The position numbers and the translations under genes were made by a program. A stretch of DNA of 64,000 nt from Miscanthus floridulus. Taxonomy: Eukaryota; Streptophyta; Magnoliopsida; Poales; Poaceae. The DNA is taken from positions 14,908,789 to 14,972,788 of the forward strand of contig NC_089593.1 in NCBI RefSeq assembly GCF_019320115.1. The letters are read 5' to 3'. This document shows, piece after piece, positions 44,883-55,524 of the stretch; positions within the stretch are counted from its first letter, which is position 1, and each line of letters starts with the position of its first letter. The notes beneath the pieces were generated by a model. It did not search any database. It saw only the letters and a list, made by a program, of their open reading frames with translations, and was not told the origin of the DNA.

Positions 44883-45083
44883 ATGTGCTTTCATAGAAGA
44901 GATTTCTGCTGCAACATCAAGGACCTCGCTGTCCCGCAAGGTCTGCTAGCCTGCTCGTCTCTTGATATGAGCGATCGTCTCACCTGCATCTGCATCAACT
45001 CCACACCCTTCAGACTCCGACACGACCAAGTCATAAGAATGCTGTTCACCGTCATGGACCATGACATGGGGGAGGAGGGCTAA
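44883..45083 (+). other. upstream ORF in the CIPK leader (66 codons)
   Basis: A uORF beginning MCFHRRDFCCNIKDLAV and ending GEEG lies entirely between the leader-intron acceptor (44834) and the kinase ATG (45154), 70 bp before it. A shorter uORF starts at 44873. If retained in the mRNA they would reduce translation of the kinase. A further small intron around 45115-45150 cannot be excluded. Confidence 0.35.
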
Positions 45084-45153
45084 ATCTCTGCTGTCCACCT
45101 GATTTGGCAACACAAAGGTAGCACTGTGTTTATATACTTTTCAAGATAAAGAT

Positions 45154-46479
45154 ATGGAGAGCAGAGGAAAGACTTTGATGGAGCGGTATGAGCTAGGGAG
45201 GTTGCTGGGGAAAGGCACGTTTGGCAAGGTGCACTATGGAAGGAACCTTGAGTCCAACCAGAGCGTTGCTATCAAGATGATGGACAAGGACAGAGTGCTC
45301 AAGGTTGGGCTTTCGGAGCAGATAAAGCGTGAGATCACAACAATGCGGTTAGTGGCGCATAAGAACATTGTTCATCTTCATGAGGTCATGGCGACAAGAA
45401 ACAAGATATATATTGTCATGGAGTATGTGAAAGGTGGTGAGCTCTTTGATAAGATTGACAAGAGTGACAAGCTCACAGAGGCTGCTGCACACAAATACTT
45501 CCAGCAGCTCATTAGTGCAGTGGATCACTGCCACAGCCGAGGTGTCTATCACCGGGACTTGAAGCCTGAGAACCTGCTGCTGGATGAGAATGAGAACCTC
45601 AAGGTGACAGATTTTGGACTGAGCGCACTTTCAGAGTCAAAGAGGCAAGATGGCCTGCTCCATACTACCTGTGGAACACCGGCGTATGTAGCTCCAGAGG
45701 TGATCAGCAAGATAGGCTATGATGGTGCAAAATCAGACATCTGGTCTTGTGGTGTTGTCCTGTTTGTTCTTGCTGCTGGCTATCTCCCTTTCCAGGGCCC
45801 AAACTTGATGGAGATGTATAGGAAGATACAGCATGGTGATTTCAGGTGCCCCAGTTGGTTTTCACACAAACTCAAGAAGCTGTTGTACAAGATCCTCGAC
45901 CCCAACCCGAGCACAAGAATTTCAATTCAGAAGATAAAAGAGTCTACCTGGTTCCGAAAGGGTCCTGGGGAGATCCGTGCAGTAAAGGAGAAAATTCTTA
46001 ATGAGAATGCTGCCCCAGTGCTTGCTACTAGGCGTAAGAAGATTGCTCACGAAGATATGAAGCCCCTGGCTGCCACAAACCTAAATGCCTTTGAAATTAT
46101 CTCATTCTCAACAGGGTTGGACCTGTCTGGTCTATTTATCAAAAAGGAGTGCAGAAAGGAGACAAGGTTCACTTCAGATAAGCCTGCCTTGGCCATCATC
46201 TCAAAGCTTGAAGAGGTTGCAAAAGCACTGAATCTCAGGATAAGGAAGAAGGATAATGGCATTGTCAAGATTCAAGGGAGGAGGGAGGGGAGGAATGGTG
46301 TCCTTCAGTTTGACACGGAGATCTTTGAGATTACACCATCCTACCATCTCATTGAGATGAAACAAACAAGTGGTGATTCAGTTGAGTACCAGAAACTGTT
46401 GGAAGAGGACATCCGGCCAGGGCTGAAGGACATAGTCTGGGCCTGGTATGGAGATGATCTGCAGCAAAAGCAGGAGTAG
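45154..46479 (+). CDS. CBL-interacting protein kinase (CIPK/SnRK3)
   Basis: An intact intronless 441-codon Ser/Thr kinase of normal family length. Residues about 12-267 form the kinase domain: glycine loop GKGTFGKV (19-26), ATP-binding Lys41 in [12 protein letters not shown] (133-140), DFG (153-155), activation loop [15 protein letters not shown]. The regulatory half has the NAF/FISL motif [19 protein letters not shown] (310-328), which binds calcineurin-B-like calcium sensors and autoinhibits the kinase, then a PPI region (about 340-430) for PP2C phosphatases. CIPK-CBL pairs relay Ca2+ signals to transporters and channels in salt, potassium and nitrate responses. All catalytic residues are present, so it is probably functional. 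The exact member number cannot be assigned. An AATAAT-type poly-A signal follows at about 46638. Confidence 0.97.
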   Translation: MESRGKTLMERYELGRLLGKGTFGKVHYGRNLESNQSVAIKMMDKDRVLKVGLSEQIKREITTMRLVAHKNIVHLHEVMATRNKIYIVMEYVKGGELFDKIDKSDKLTEAAAHKYFQQLISAVDHCHSRGVYHRDLKPENLLLDENENLKVTDFGLSALSESKRQDGLLHTTCGTPAYVAPEVISKIGYDGAKSDIWSCGVVLFVLAAGYLPFQGPNLMEMYRKIQHGDFRCPSWFSHKLKKLLYKILDPNPSTRISIQKIKESTWFRKGPGEIRAVKEKILNENAAPVLATRRKKIAHEDMKPLAATNLNAFEIISFSTGLDLSGLFIKKECRKETRFTSDKPALAIISKLEEVAKALNLRIRKKDNGIVKIQGRREGRNGVLQFDTEIFEITPSYHLIEMKQTSGDSVEYQKLLEEDIRPGLKDIVWAWYGDDLQQKQE

Positions 46480-46654
46480 CTTCGGATGTCTCACATAGAT
46501 TTTTTTTTTATGTATTGGAGGAGCATGGTGGTGATGTGAACCATTAGGCTATATTTTGTGGAGCAATAATTGTTGAGAAGCTGAGTTGTTGTGTTACATT
46601 CTGAAGATTGTTACAGTTTTGTAATGGCTGTAAATATCAATAATGAAAACAAAT

Positions 46655-47335
46655 GTTTAGATACGTGAACAAAATTAGTGAAAAGCCAAAATGACTTACA
46701 ATTTTCTCCCTCCGTCCCAAGTTGTAAATCGTCCTACATTTTATAGGTACATAGTTTTTGCTACATATCTAAATGTACATTATGTTTAGAGACGTAATAA
46801 AAGCTATGTATCTTTAAAATAAATCAGAACGACTTATAATTTGAAATGGGAAGAATACTTTATCAGCACATGAAAAAATGTTTAGGGAGGATAACGATCG
46901 GCAAGTATGCTTACTACCCCTCTGCCCCACCTGCTCTCTCAATTTTAAATTATAAGTCGTTTTGATTTTTCTTCTAGATACATGGTTTTTTATTACGCAT
47001 ATAGATATAATGCGTGTCTAAATGCGTAACAGAAGCTATGTGTCTAGAAAAGTTAGAATTTTAGAACGACTTGCCATTTAGAATGAAGGGCACAGTTACA
47101 AACAAGATCACTGAATGGCAAGTGATCCAGCACACGTGGACACGAGTCATACGGGTGGAGAGGACAAGTGATCCAAGGTAGTACATGCAACAGGCACAGC
47201 TCAGCAGCTCAGCACAGGATTTTTTTTTTTTTTTGAGATAACAGCTCAGCACAGGATGAGGTGTGAGACTCGCGACCAGACCAACCATCGTTGCTCCGTT
47301 AATACTCTACTAATATGAATAACCGAAACCAAGGT
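46655..47335 (+). repeat. CIPK upstream module, copy 2 (left part, gene-less)
   Basis: Collinear with 42960-43540: the same CTCCCTC-type AT-rich segments, GTTACAAACAAGATCACTGA, AGCTCAGCAGCTCAGC with a local re-duplication around a poly-T, and GACCAGACCAACCAT. The remainder of the module continues at 48309-48500 beyond the Harbinger insertion. Confidence 0.8.
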
Positions 47336-47545
47336 ATCTACCTTAATCCACATGTGTTAAGATAAGTTGAGTGGAACTTAAATTAAATTTCACCCCAATT
47401 TACACCAATACATATAGATTGAGGTTAATACAACAACATTCAAACAAGACCTCAGAGAGTGGAAAAAAAAGAAATGGCAGTCTTTTTAACTACTTGATGA
47501 TTGCAGGTGCAGAAGCAAACGAAACTGGCTTGACTAGGCTAGTTA

Positions 47546-48305
47546 GGGGGGTGTTTAGGACTGCTTCGCTCTTATTTTTTCAACTCCGCTTCAGCTCCAC
47601 GTTGCCAAACATCTCCAGCTCTAGAAACTCCGCTCTAAGAAAAACGTGGAGTTAGGAGCTAACTCCACATTTTTTTTAGCACCTCAAGAAATACCTCAGT
47701 TTCGGGAGTTTTACACTCCACGTAGAATTGAGAAATAATTATCCACATTTGTCACTCTCTAATCATCGGTTCCCCTCTTCGAATCCCGTACGGACGCCGC
47801 GAGAAAAAAAAGACGACTTTTCCTTCTCTACGCCGGCCTCCTGCCTCGGTTAGCCAGTGGCCAGGCACCGGGCCGCGCTGCAGTGCGTCCTGGTGGTCAT
47901 GGCACCAACGGCCAAGCCCCTGGTTGTTACGCCTAGTGCACCTGCAGGAAAATGGCCTGGTGTAGCTGCTGATCCGAAAAAGAAGGCTAAGTCAACCACT
48001 GCACTTGTTATTCAAGATGCAATCACAAAGATGTCTTATATATACTGCTACTTCTTTTATATCGAGTTATGGACTTTGTTAATTTTTCTATCATTTGTTT
48101 TCTAATTTCTTTAGAAAATATCGAGTGCAATTTCAATGGATGTAATGGACCATTTGCATGAAAACAATCCATTTCTGGAGCTAGAGCTAGCCTGTATGCC
48201 AAACAGTACCACTTACTCTACAAACTCTATGGTGAAGCTGCTTCATGGTAGAGTTAGTAGAGCGGAGCTAGAAAAACAAGAGCGGAGCAGTCCCAAACGG
48301 GCCCC
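47546..48305. mobile_element. PIF/Harbinger-type element (760 bp)
   Basis: The left end GGGGGGTGTTTAGGACTGCT is matched by the inverted right end GGGGCCCGTTTGGGACTGCT. Both sides carry TTA (47543-47545 and 48306-48308), the Harbinger target duplication. The interior includes a 82-codon ORF at 47857-48105 (MARHRAALQCVLVVMAPTAK...) and a downstream fragment, possibly captured host sequence. No DDE transposase is encoded. Confidence 0.85.
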
Positions 48306-48308
48306 TTA

Positions 48309-48500
48309 GTCCCCGAATGGCGACATTATGGGCCTCGCTGTTGCCCAAATGCTGGAGTAGTAGTAGTACAAGTTTCTCGCAGCCACAGCCAATATCTTGA
48401 CGGACCTAGATCCTGGACGTGCGACGCGGTGCGCAGGAAACGTAGCAGCGGCCAGGGTCATTATCGTCAAATCCTACGATTAGCCCTGCTGCTTCCCCGA
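48309..48500 (+). repeat. CIPK upstream module, copy 2 (right part)
   Basis: It holds GCCTCGCTGTTGCCCA, GTACAAGTTTCTCGCAGCCAC and the GCGGTGCGCAGGAAACG / GGTCATTATCGTCAAATCCT block, ending GCCCTGCTGCT. It stops just where copy 1 continues into the TATA box. No kinase sequence follows. Confidence 0.8.
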
Positions 48501-48958
48501 ATTTTTGTTTTTTTTTGTCTTTTTTTAAAAGATTTTCACAAATACGTTCCTAGAGGAATCCTTTCAAAAACTAGACCCCGCGGTTGACGCTGTTGCAATT
48601 GGCGCCGAAATTACACGTGGGGGTGACGTGGCGCCAAGATCCATAGCGCCGACCTTGGATTCAAAAACGTCGCCCCAGCCTTTCCTGGCCTAGCCTTGTT
48701 GCATTTGTTTGCTCTCTCTCGGTTTATCCCTCTCCCCATTCCGCCCAACCTCTACAATTGACATATTGGAGCTCGAAAACTTTAATTTGATCCATAGATC
48801 TTTAAGAACAAGTTATCCTATGCTCCCTCCTCAATTTGTACGCATTGATTTGGTCTATATTACGTGTATTATGCCACCGTAGGTACGTCATTACTTAGGG
48901 TTCAAAGCAATTAGTATTATGTGTAGGTACGACAGCGCCCTCTTTCTCTCGTGCTACG
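48501..48958. other. non-coding stretch
   Basis: A poly-T-rich start followed by GC-balanced DNA with TGGCGCCGAAATT and GTGGCGCCAAGAT inverted-like elements. No gene was recognised. It may hold the promoter of the small GRF gene at 48959. Confidence 0.35.
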
Positions 48959-49697
48959 ATGCCAAGGCATGGTAAATCTAGTAAACCAAGGTAACCTCTG
49001 TCCATCGTGTTCTATTTTGCCGTTAATATATCAATGTGCAAGAAATGGATACCCTAGGTTGATTTATACAGTTGTTTGCTTTCAGTTCTTAGAACAAAAT
49101 TGGTTATATTTGTGGAATAGGACGGTGGTGGGAACTGTCTTCACCTGTTTGCCACTGCCTAGTGGTGTGCCAGTGCCGATGTGCTACTGCGGCGATCCTT
49201 GCAGGGTAGCAATTTCCGAAGAAGAGGAAACGTACAAGCAGAGGTACTGGATGTGTGACAATTACGCGTTTGATCCTACACCTCGTCAGATCCGCATTGG
49301 GTTGATAGTGAGAAATTTATATTGTGCGATTTTTTTTTGTGTCATATGAAATCATGTATGGTTTATTAGGTTGTATGTGTAACAGCTGCATGTTTTGCAG
49401 ACCCCTCCACCGTTTTGTGAATTTGAGCAGTGGATCGACAACGAGATCAAGGAGAAAGACATGTTATATCTAGGGAAATTGAAGGAGTGGGAGGCGGAGC
49501 GGAAGGAGTTGTTGGAGAAGAGACGCCAAGAGGAGGCAGTAGAAAAGGAGCGCGCAGAAGAGGCTGAAATGAGGCATGCTGCTCAGCACAAGGAGAAGAG
49601 GGAGAAGAAGCTTGAGCGTGTTCGCCGTGCGAAAGCAGCAATGGAGGAGAATCTTGATGCTTTGAAGAAGGGAAAGTGGCCTCGTTACACTCAGTAG
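48959..49697 (+). CDS. small GRF-type zinc-finger coiled-coil protein
   Basis: Three exons with GT-AG borders (48959-48990, 49121-49307, 49401-49697) join to 171 codons ending in TAG. The product has a Cys cluster MCYCGDPCRV with YWMCDNYAF about 25 residues on, resembling a GRF zinc finger (CxC...C...C). A charged coiled coil follows (EWEAERKELLEKRRQEEAVE...). GRF fingers bind nucleic acid; plant genomes contain many such short GRF-coiled-coil genes, often near transposons. No disabling change is visible. It is convergent with the minus-strand GRF gene at 50861. Real function is unknown; expression should not be assumed. Confidence 0.6.
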
Positions 49698-50242
49698 TCT
49701 GTTAGATTTGGTAGTTTCATGTTTAGTAGTGAACAATGTTGTCATGTAGTGGACTTTTCAGTATGTTGTCATTTATTGCATCTTTTGGAGTGATTGTCAT
49801 GTAGTGGACTTTTCAGTGTGTTGTCATTTATTGCATCTTTTGGACTGATGTAGTGTGTTGTTCCCATGTACTACAGTTTTTCAGTGTGTTGTTCCCATGT
49901 ACTGCACTTTTACAGTGTGTTGTTATTTCATTCATGTTGGTCATAATTTGGATTTCAATATTGCGCAGTTAATCAAACGAGTTCACGTAGTGGAATTAAA
50001 AGCTAAGGAAGTAGTGCAGTACATAACTAAACACAAACAACACATGAAATGGCATGTGAGGACCTATACGAAAGCTTGGTAAAGAGGTCCTGAGCTAAAC
50101 CTAATATGCCTTAGGTAATTAAACCAAACAGCAAACACACAAAGCACAGACTAAGGATTCAAAGACATGCGATACATTTGTTCAAACTTCACCGAACATA
50201 ACTTAGGTCCTAATCACTCTCGCATCCAAAAAAAACATATTG

Positions 50243-50861
50243 CTACGAGGACAACTGTGAAGAGCCTTGTCCATAGTACCAATTTCCACCATATGCAGGA
50301 GGACATGGTGGAGGGGCTGGAGGAGGTGCCATGTTTCCATGACAGGTGCACATGCAATAAGGATCGTTGCACACTGCCTCGTCTTCCATCGAAACATCTT
50401 GTCCTTCTTTCTTCTTGAGTATTTTCTTCTTTTGGGTGCGTACATCGATACTGGATGTATTCTTCATATGGGTAAATGGGTGGTGGATCAACCCATCTAG
50501 TGAAACTACAGTTGTCCTCGTCATCGAAGCTCTACACAATACATAATGTTAGTATGCAGAAGATGACTACTACGATAAGATATGTGGTACGACTTACCCA
50601 TCCTTGAGGGCATCCAAAGAACCGACGCCCTCCATGAAGGCCACCGTCATAGACCTGCACTACGCAGTTCTCACCATGGCAACATTTTGTCCACTCTTCT
50701 TTTTTCCTGTTATCATATGGTCGCAACCTACTTGGTGGACAGAAATCCTTCTTGCCCTCCAATGGGAAGTTCTCTAGTGGATTAGGGTACCTATCTGGAC
50801 CATAAGATCCTGGCCAAACTATCAGAACATTTCCCTTTCCCTTCCCTAATGCACCCGACAT
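50243..50861 (-). CDS. GRF-type zinc-finger protein
   Basis: Exon 1 (50861-50598) encodes MSGALGKGKGNVLIVWPGSY, PNPLENFPLEGKKDFCPP and the zinc-finger segment WTKCCHGENCVVQVYDGG followed by GRRFFGCPQGW, a clear GRF signature. It ends at a GTAAG donor. Exon 2 begins at about 50530 with SFDDEDNCSFTRWVDPPP and reaches a Pro-rich end (MAPPPAPPPCPPAYGGNWYY) only after a frame change near 50450. Either a short intron or a 1-bp indel is present there, so the 3' half is uncertain. The gene lies on the same strand as the plant-mobile-domain pseudogene just upstream. Confidence 0.5.
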
Positions 50862-51503
50862 TGGTATGCACTTCTTCTCTTTGGTGGTGTCTTTAGTTCT
50901 GCCCTCGGCGTCTAGGAAGAACTTGGAGGCGTCGATTTAAAGGAAGTGGCATGGTCATAGGCTATGTTGGTCGATGTTAATGCTCACTGAAAAGTCTATG
51001 AAGCATGTAGTGTACAACATCGGTGACATGACTAGACCAAAACTGAAAAGCCTAGGCACCTACACGACGGTGACATGATAAATCACTGAAAAGGCTAGAT
51101 GCTATAGGTGTACTGCACATATGTACTTTCGACAGAAAATTTCACTAGAGTTTCCCCTGTTTTTTTATGCACTCCATACACAAATATCACATCAATATAT
51201 AACCTCAATACAACATATACACATATACAAATATATACCACATGAATCCCAAACCAGGTCCATAAGCATATTAATAGTCCATACAGTCCATAAAAGTCCA
51301 TACAGTCTATAATAGTCCATAAAGTCCATAATAATAGTCCATACATCATGCATAGAATCTACCACAAGTCTACAAGTGAAAGTACCATGGTCCAAAAGAA
51401 CTAGTCTCCTTCAATGCCTCCTAGTCTTACCCTTGCCCTTACGAAGAGCGTTGGTGCCTGGAGTGTAACGGGTAGGCGAGCGGTGGCGTCTACATGCTGG
51501 AGG

Positions 51504-53767
51504 CTATGAAGGCTGTGTCGAAGGAGCGTCTACGAGCTGAAACGACCCAATCTCCTCCTGCCTCTGGTCCACCTCCTCATCGTCCAGATCCTCGTACACA
51601 ACACCATGGCTTGTGGACCCCGTAGCTGTGTGGGTAAACGAACCCATGCCTGCCAGGCCTATGGAAGGAACATGTACGTCCAGCGTCATTGTTGTCCTGC
51701 AGCCACAATGAGCAGTCGCACGTCATAGCCGATGTGCCAGCCTCTATTGTCCAAAATCATGTTATCCAACATCATATAACGTAATATTTTTTTGAGTGGC
51801 ATTTTAGAAGCTTACGTCCAAGAAAGTACGCGTGTTGTTAAGTGCTCAATGTCTTGTACAGAGCATCTGAGGGTGTTGCCCTACAAACAATAAAAACAAA
51901 GGCAAATAAATGAGAATACCATATGCGTAATGGTACGTCTACTACAAGATGAACAACAAGGTTCTACATTACCACTCTATCCAAGATCGGTGCTGCCTCC
52001 ACCTGCATCCCTACGAGAGTAGAATGGCCGTACGCCATGTCTTCATCGTTAGAGGACTCGATGTCAGCGTAGTCATCTTGCGTCCATTGTACCCTAAGCC
52101 TACAACATGTCGCCCCTTGGTACCAAGTTTGGTAACTTTTAAAGTCACGGTTCGTGTGCGGCTCGTCGTTCTCATCAACATTTTCGTATAAGAACTCCCA
52201 TTGTTCAATGTATGGCTGGTGCTGCCTCTCCTAGTCATAAATCTTCTTCTACTTTTGATGATCAAACCTGCGTGTCATGTATATCATGGATAGTTAATTT
52301 ATTGCACAAACTCAAGCGAATGAACTCAAAGGGGACAATTGAGATAGAAGGACACTTACTTGTGCAACTCCACTGAAGTTGAGAATGGCTCAACTAGCCA
52401 TAGTTGTTTCATACTGAACTGGCATGCAACTCTATGTGGCAGGTGGTACTCGACAGCATAGAAGCAGATTAGAGGGCACCTCATCCTATAGAGGTCCTCG
52501 TCCCACCCACACATGTCGCTGAAGTGAATAGCAGTAACTTCTTGTTCCTCGTACGGCTGCCACGTAACCTGCAAAAGTAGCACATAACCTATAAGTTGGT
52601 ATGCTAATAACATATGAAAAGCAGCATGTCAAATCACATTTACTTACACTGGAGGCCGTGAGAGTGTCTATCTCATTGGAGTACTCTAGGTACGCCCACT
52701 GTGACCTAGCGTACGGGACAGTGACCTGGTCCCAAAGGTACGCAACTGTCGGACGTCGATGAGAGGGAACACCTAAGAACTAGTCTCGATGAGGCAACAC
52801 CTGGGGATGGCCAATTGGTAGATGCGACCACATCCACAACTGTAGGAGGTAGACGCATCCACCAAGTGAGGTGTTTGGCGAACTCCGACGGCATGCCTCA
52901 TAGAGCTGCCAATAAAGAAAAGCCAACACTGCAGAGCCCCAACTGTACTGACCCGCTGTGTCCCAGTCAGTGAGGCAGTGAATGTATATCCACAACGCGG
53001 TGTCCCCCATTGCGTTAGGGAAGAGGACGTAGCCAAACAAGTGTAGGATCCATGCCCTATAGTAGTAGGCAACCATCTCGACATCTGCATCTTCAAGACA
53101 TTGTGCGAAAAACTGCCGGAGCCAGGTGATTGGAACTCCCGAAGTGCGATCGCCTTCCTCAGTAGGAGGAAGCTGTCTACCAAGGAAGTCCTCTACTCGG
53201 GATCTCCAACCCTATGACACATAGGGCCCAATCATGGGGTTACCATGAATCCTTAGACCAAGCAACTTTTGACTATCCTCGAGCATAACTATCATCTCCC
53301 CGAAAGGGAAGTGAAACCTGTGAGTCTTCGGCCGCCACCTACACAATAGGCAAAACAACAATGCATATCAGAAAGGTAATCACAACTATCGGTCCATTAT
53401 GAAGCAAGGAAATGGTTGACAAAAATACCTGTCAACCAATGCAGTGAGGCCCGCTAAGTTCAAGGTGGGCAACCCACGACAAACCTGAAATGAGATGGCA
53501 TCTAGGCCAGCTCTCTCTAGGAAGGGTGTGTACCTGTCATCATACTGCATGTCCATGAACCCATTATGGGTTCTAGGACGAAGGATGCGAAGCTCCTACA
53601 TAGAATACAATAATGTTTTCTGTTAGTGCTTGAACAAAAAAAATGTATATCATTAGAATAATTTGAACCCATAGTTTAGATTATTACCGGCCCCCCCCCC
53701 CTCCCGCTATGAGATGTCCCCGGTGCTTCTCGTCGTACACCGGGTCCAGCAGGTGGAATTGCGCCAT
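51504..53767 (-). pseudogene. plant mobile domain (PMD) protein
   Basis: Exons read on the minus strand: 53767-53690 (MAQFHLLDPVYDEKHRGHLI), 53595-53429 (FMDMQYDDRYTPFLERAGLD...LNLAGLTALVD), then from about 53340 (WRPKTHRFHFPFGEMIVMLE, LLGLRIHGNPMIGPYV) to about 52670 (DTALWIYIHCLTD, SAVLAFLYWQLYEAC). A further exon at 52569-52361 has VTWQPYEEQEVTAI and FYAVEYHLPHRVACQF. The order matches PMD (aminotransferase-like) proteins such as MAIN/MAIL1 and transposon-encoded relatives. TAG codons in PYVS*GWRSRV (about 53210) and HRD*FLGVP (about 52779) disable it. PMD genes are frequently carried by MULE and gypsy elements, so this copy may be transposon-derived. Confidence 0.65.
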
Positions 53768-53777
53768 CCTACACAAA

Positions 53778-54001
53778 AGCAATATGAAATATAAACTGAG
53801 ACATGCATAAGTAATGGAAGCAATACGAAATATAAATTGAGACATGCATAAGTAATAGAAGCACTATGAAATATAAACTGAGACATGCATAAGTAATGGA
53901 AGCAATATGAAATATAAACCGAGACATGCATAAGTAATGGAAGCAATACGAAATAAAAACTGAGACATGCATAAGTAATGGAAGCAATATGGAATATAAA
54001 T
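53778..54001 (+). repeat. 41-bp tandem repeat
   Basis: About 5.4 head-to-tail copies of a 41-bp unit containing GAGACATGCATAAGTAATGG and AAGCAATATGAAATATAAAC, with a few substitutions. It lies at the 5' side of the PMD gene and ends directly at the next LTR. There are no unique spacers, so it is a minisatellite. Confidence 0.9.
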
Positions 54002-54002
54002 G

Positions 54003-54478
54003 TGTGACATCCGGCCCAGTTTGGAATTTGGCCCATAGTGGCCCATATGCAAGTTAATGAGATATTGTGGAGAGTTTAGTCCCACCTTGGTTGTTAAAGG
54101 TGGGATAGACCAACATATAAGGCTTCTAGAGTCCATCCCATCGTCCCCGGGTTAATCCTTTTACGCGAAGCAAGGACGAAAGCGTAAGTGGGATGGTGGT
54201 AGGTGTAGTTTGCTCAGTGCGCAGAGTGGATCTGAGCCGTTTGGACACTGGGGCGTTACAAATGGTATCAGAGACGACCTTCGCGGCCACGGGCGCGTGC
54301 GGGTCAGGGGCGCGGACATGGGGTTCATTGCGTGTGTAGGCCCTATGGGGGTGCACGACATGGCACAAGTGCCGGCACTAGACGCACGGTCGCATGTGCT
54401 AAGAGGGAATGTTCCTGGTCATTGTTTGCCCAGTTGTGGGTGTGTTGGGCCAACGAGGACGTCGGTTCCTTTGAGGGG
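54003..54478 (+). mobile_element. short LTR element with iMet PBS (TRIM-like), incomplete
   Basis: A 258-bp LTR runs from TGTGACATCC at 54003 to GGGGCGTTACA at 54260, with the PBS TGGTATCAGAGA at 54263. About 200 bp of non-coding interior leads to a purine run (TTTGAGGGGGG) near 54478. A second LTR copy is not present; a different repeat follows. The short LTR and lack of coding sequence suggest a TRIM or a deletion derivative. Confidence 0.65.
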
Positions 54479-55524
54479 GGTGAAAGCTATAGTTTGGTTT
54501 TGGTGAATTGATGAAACCCTAAGTGCTAACCTAGTTTATCAAGTGATCATGAGATAGGTAGCACATTCCAAGTGGTGAAGCAAATGAAGATCATAACATG
54601 ATGATGGTGATGCCATGGTGATGATCAAGTGCTTGGACTTGGAAAGAAGAAAGAGAAAAACAAAAAGCTCAAGGCAAAGGTATAAATTGTAGGAGCTATT
54701 TTGTTTTGGTGATCAAGACACTTAGAGAGTGTGATCACATTTAGGTTTGATAGCCGTACTATTAAGAGGGGTGAAACTCGTATCGGAATGTGGTTATCAA
54801 AGTGCCACTAGATGCTCTAACTCATTGCATATGCATTTAGGATCTAGTGGAATGCTAACACCCTTGAAAATGTTTGTGAAAATATGCTAACACATGTGCA
54901 CAAGGTGATACACTTGGTGGTTGGCACATTTGAGCAAGGGTGAAGAAGTTAGAGGTGAAAAGGAGTTAGTCTTGCTGGTCACTGAGTGACCGAACGCTGG
55001 TCTCAGAGGGACCGGCGCGTCTGGTCAAGTGTGGCAGCGTAGACGCCAGCGTGGGTCATCGATCGGACGCTGGGTCTTGGACTGACCAGACGCTGAGGTC
55101 CAGCGTCCGGTCCTATTGTCAGGCAGCGTAGAAGGAAGTCACTGTGAGACCGGACGCTGGTAGGGTCCGGTCAAGCATGACCGGACGCGTTCGGTCGAAG
55201 AAATTCATTTCTGGAACCTTACTGGAAATGACCGGACGCTAGAGGCTAAGCGTCCGGTCAGTTTGTGCGCTGCATCCAGTCAATAGATGACCATTGAAAT
55301 ATAATGAACAGTATTTGAAGTAGGGGACACGTGGCATGTATCATGTGACCGGACGCTGAGGGCCAGCGTCCGGTCACCCCGCGATGTGCCCAATGAAGGG
55401 GTACAACGGCTCTATTTCGTGAGGGTTTCTATTTAAGCCCCAATGGTCGGTTTTGCACTAGTTGCAAGCAAGTGGGTCATAAAGAGCAAGAATGCAACAA
55501 TAAGAGCAAAAATGCTAATGTATC
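54479..55524 (+). mobile_element. copia-like retroelement remnant
   Basis: It starts with GAATTGATGAAACCCTAAG-type sequence common to a grass repeat. From about 54970 to 55375 there are repeated, often inverted GACCGGACGCTGG and CCAGCGTCCGGTC segments. At 55454-55495 the frame CTSCKQVGHKEQEC is a CX2CX4HX4C Gag zinc knuckle. The rest of gag and all of pol are missing. The assignment to copia instead of gypsy is tentative. Confidence 0.5.

Noticed and set aside
53778..54001. 41-bp periodic repeat as a possible CRISPR or coding repeat protein
   Set aside because: The whole unit is repeated without unique spacers. The open minus-strand frame exists only because the unit length and sequence lack stops in some frames.
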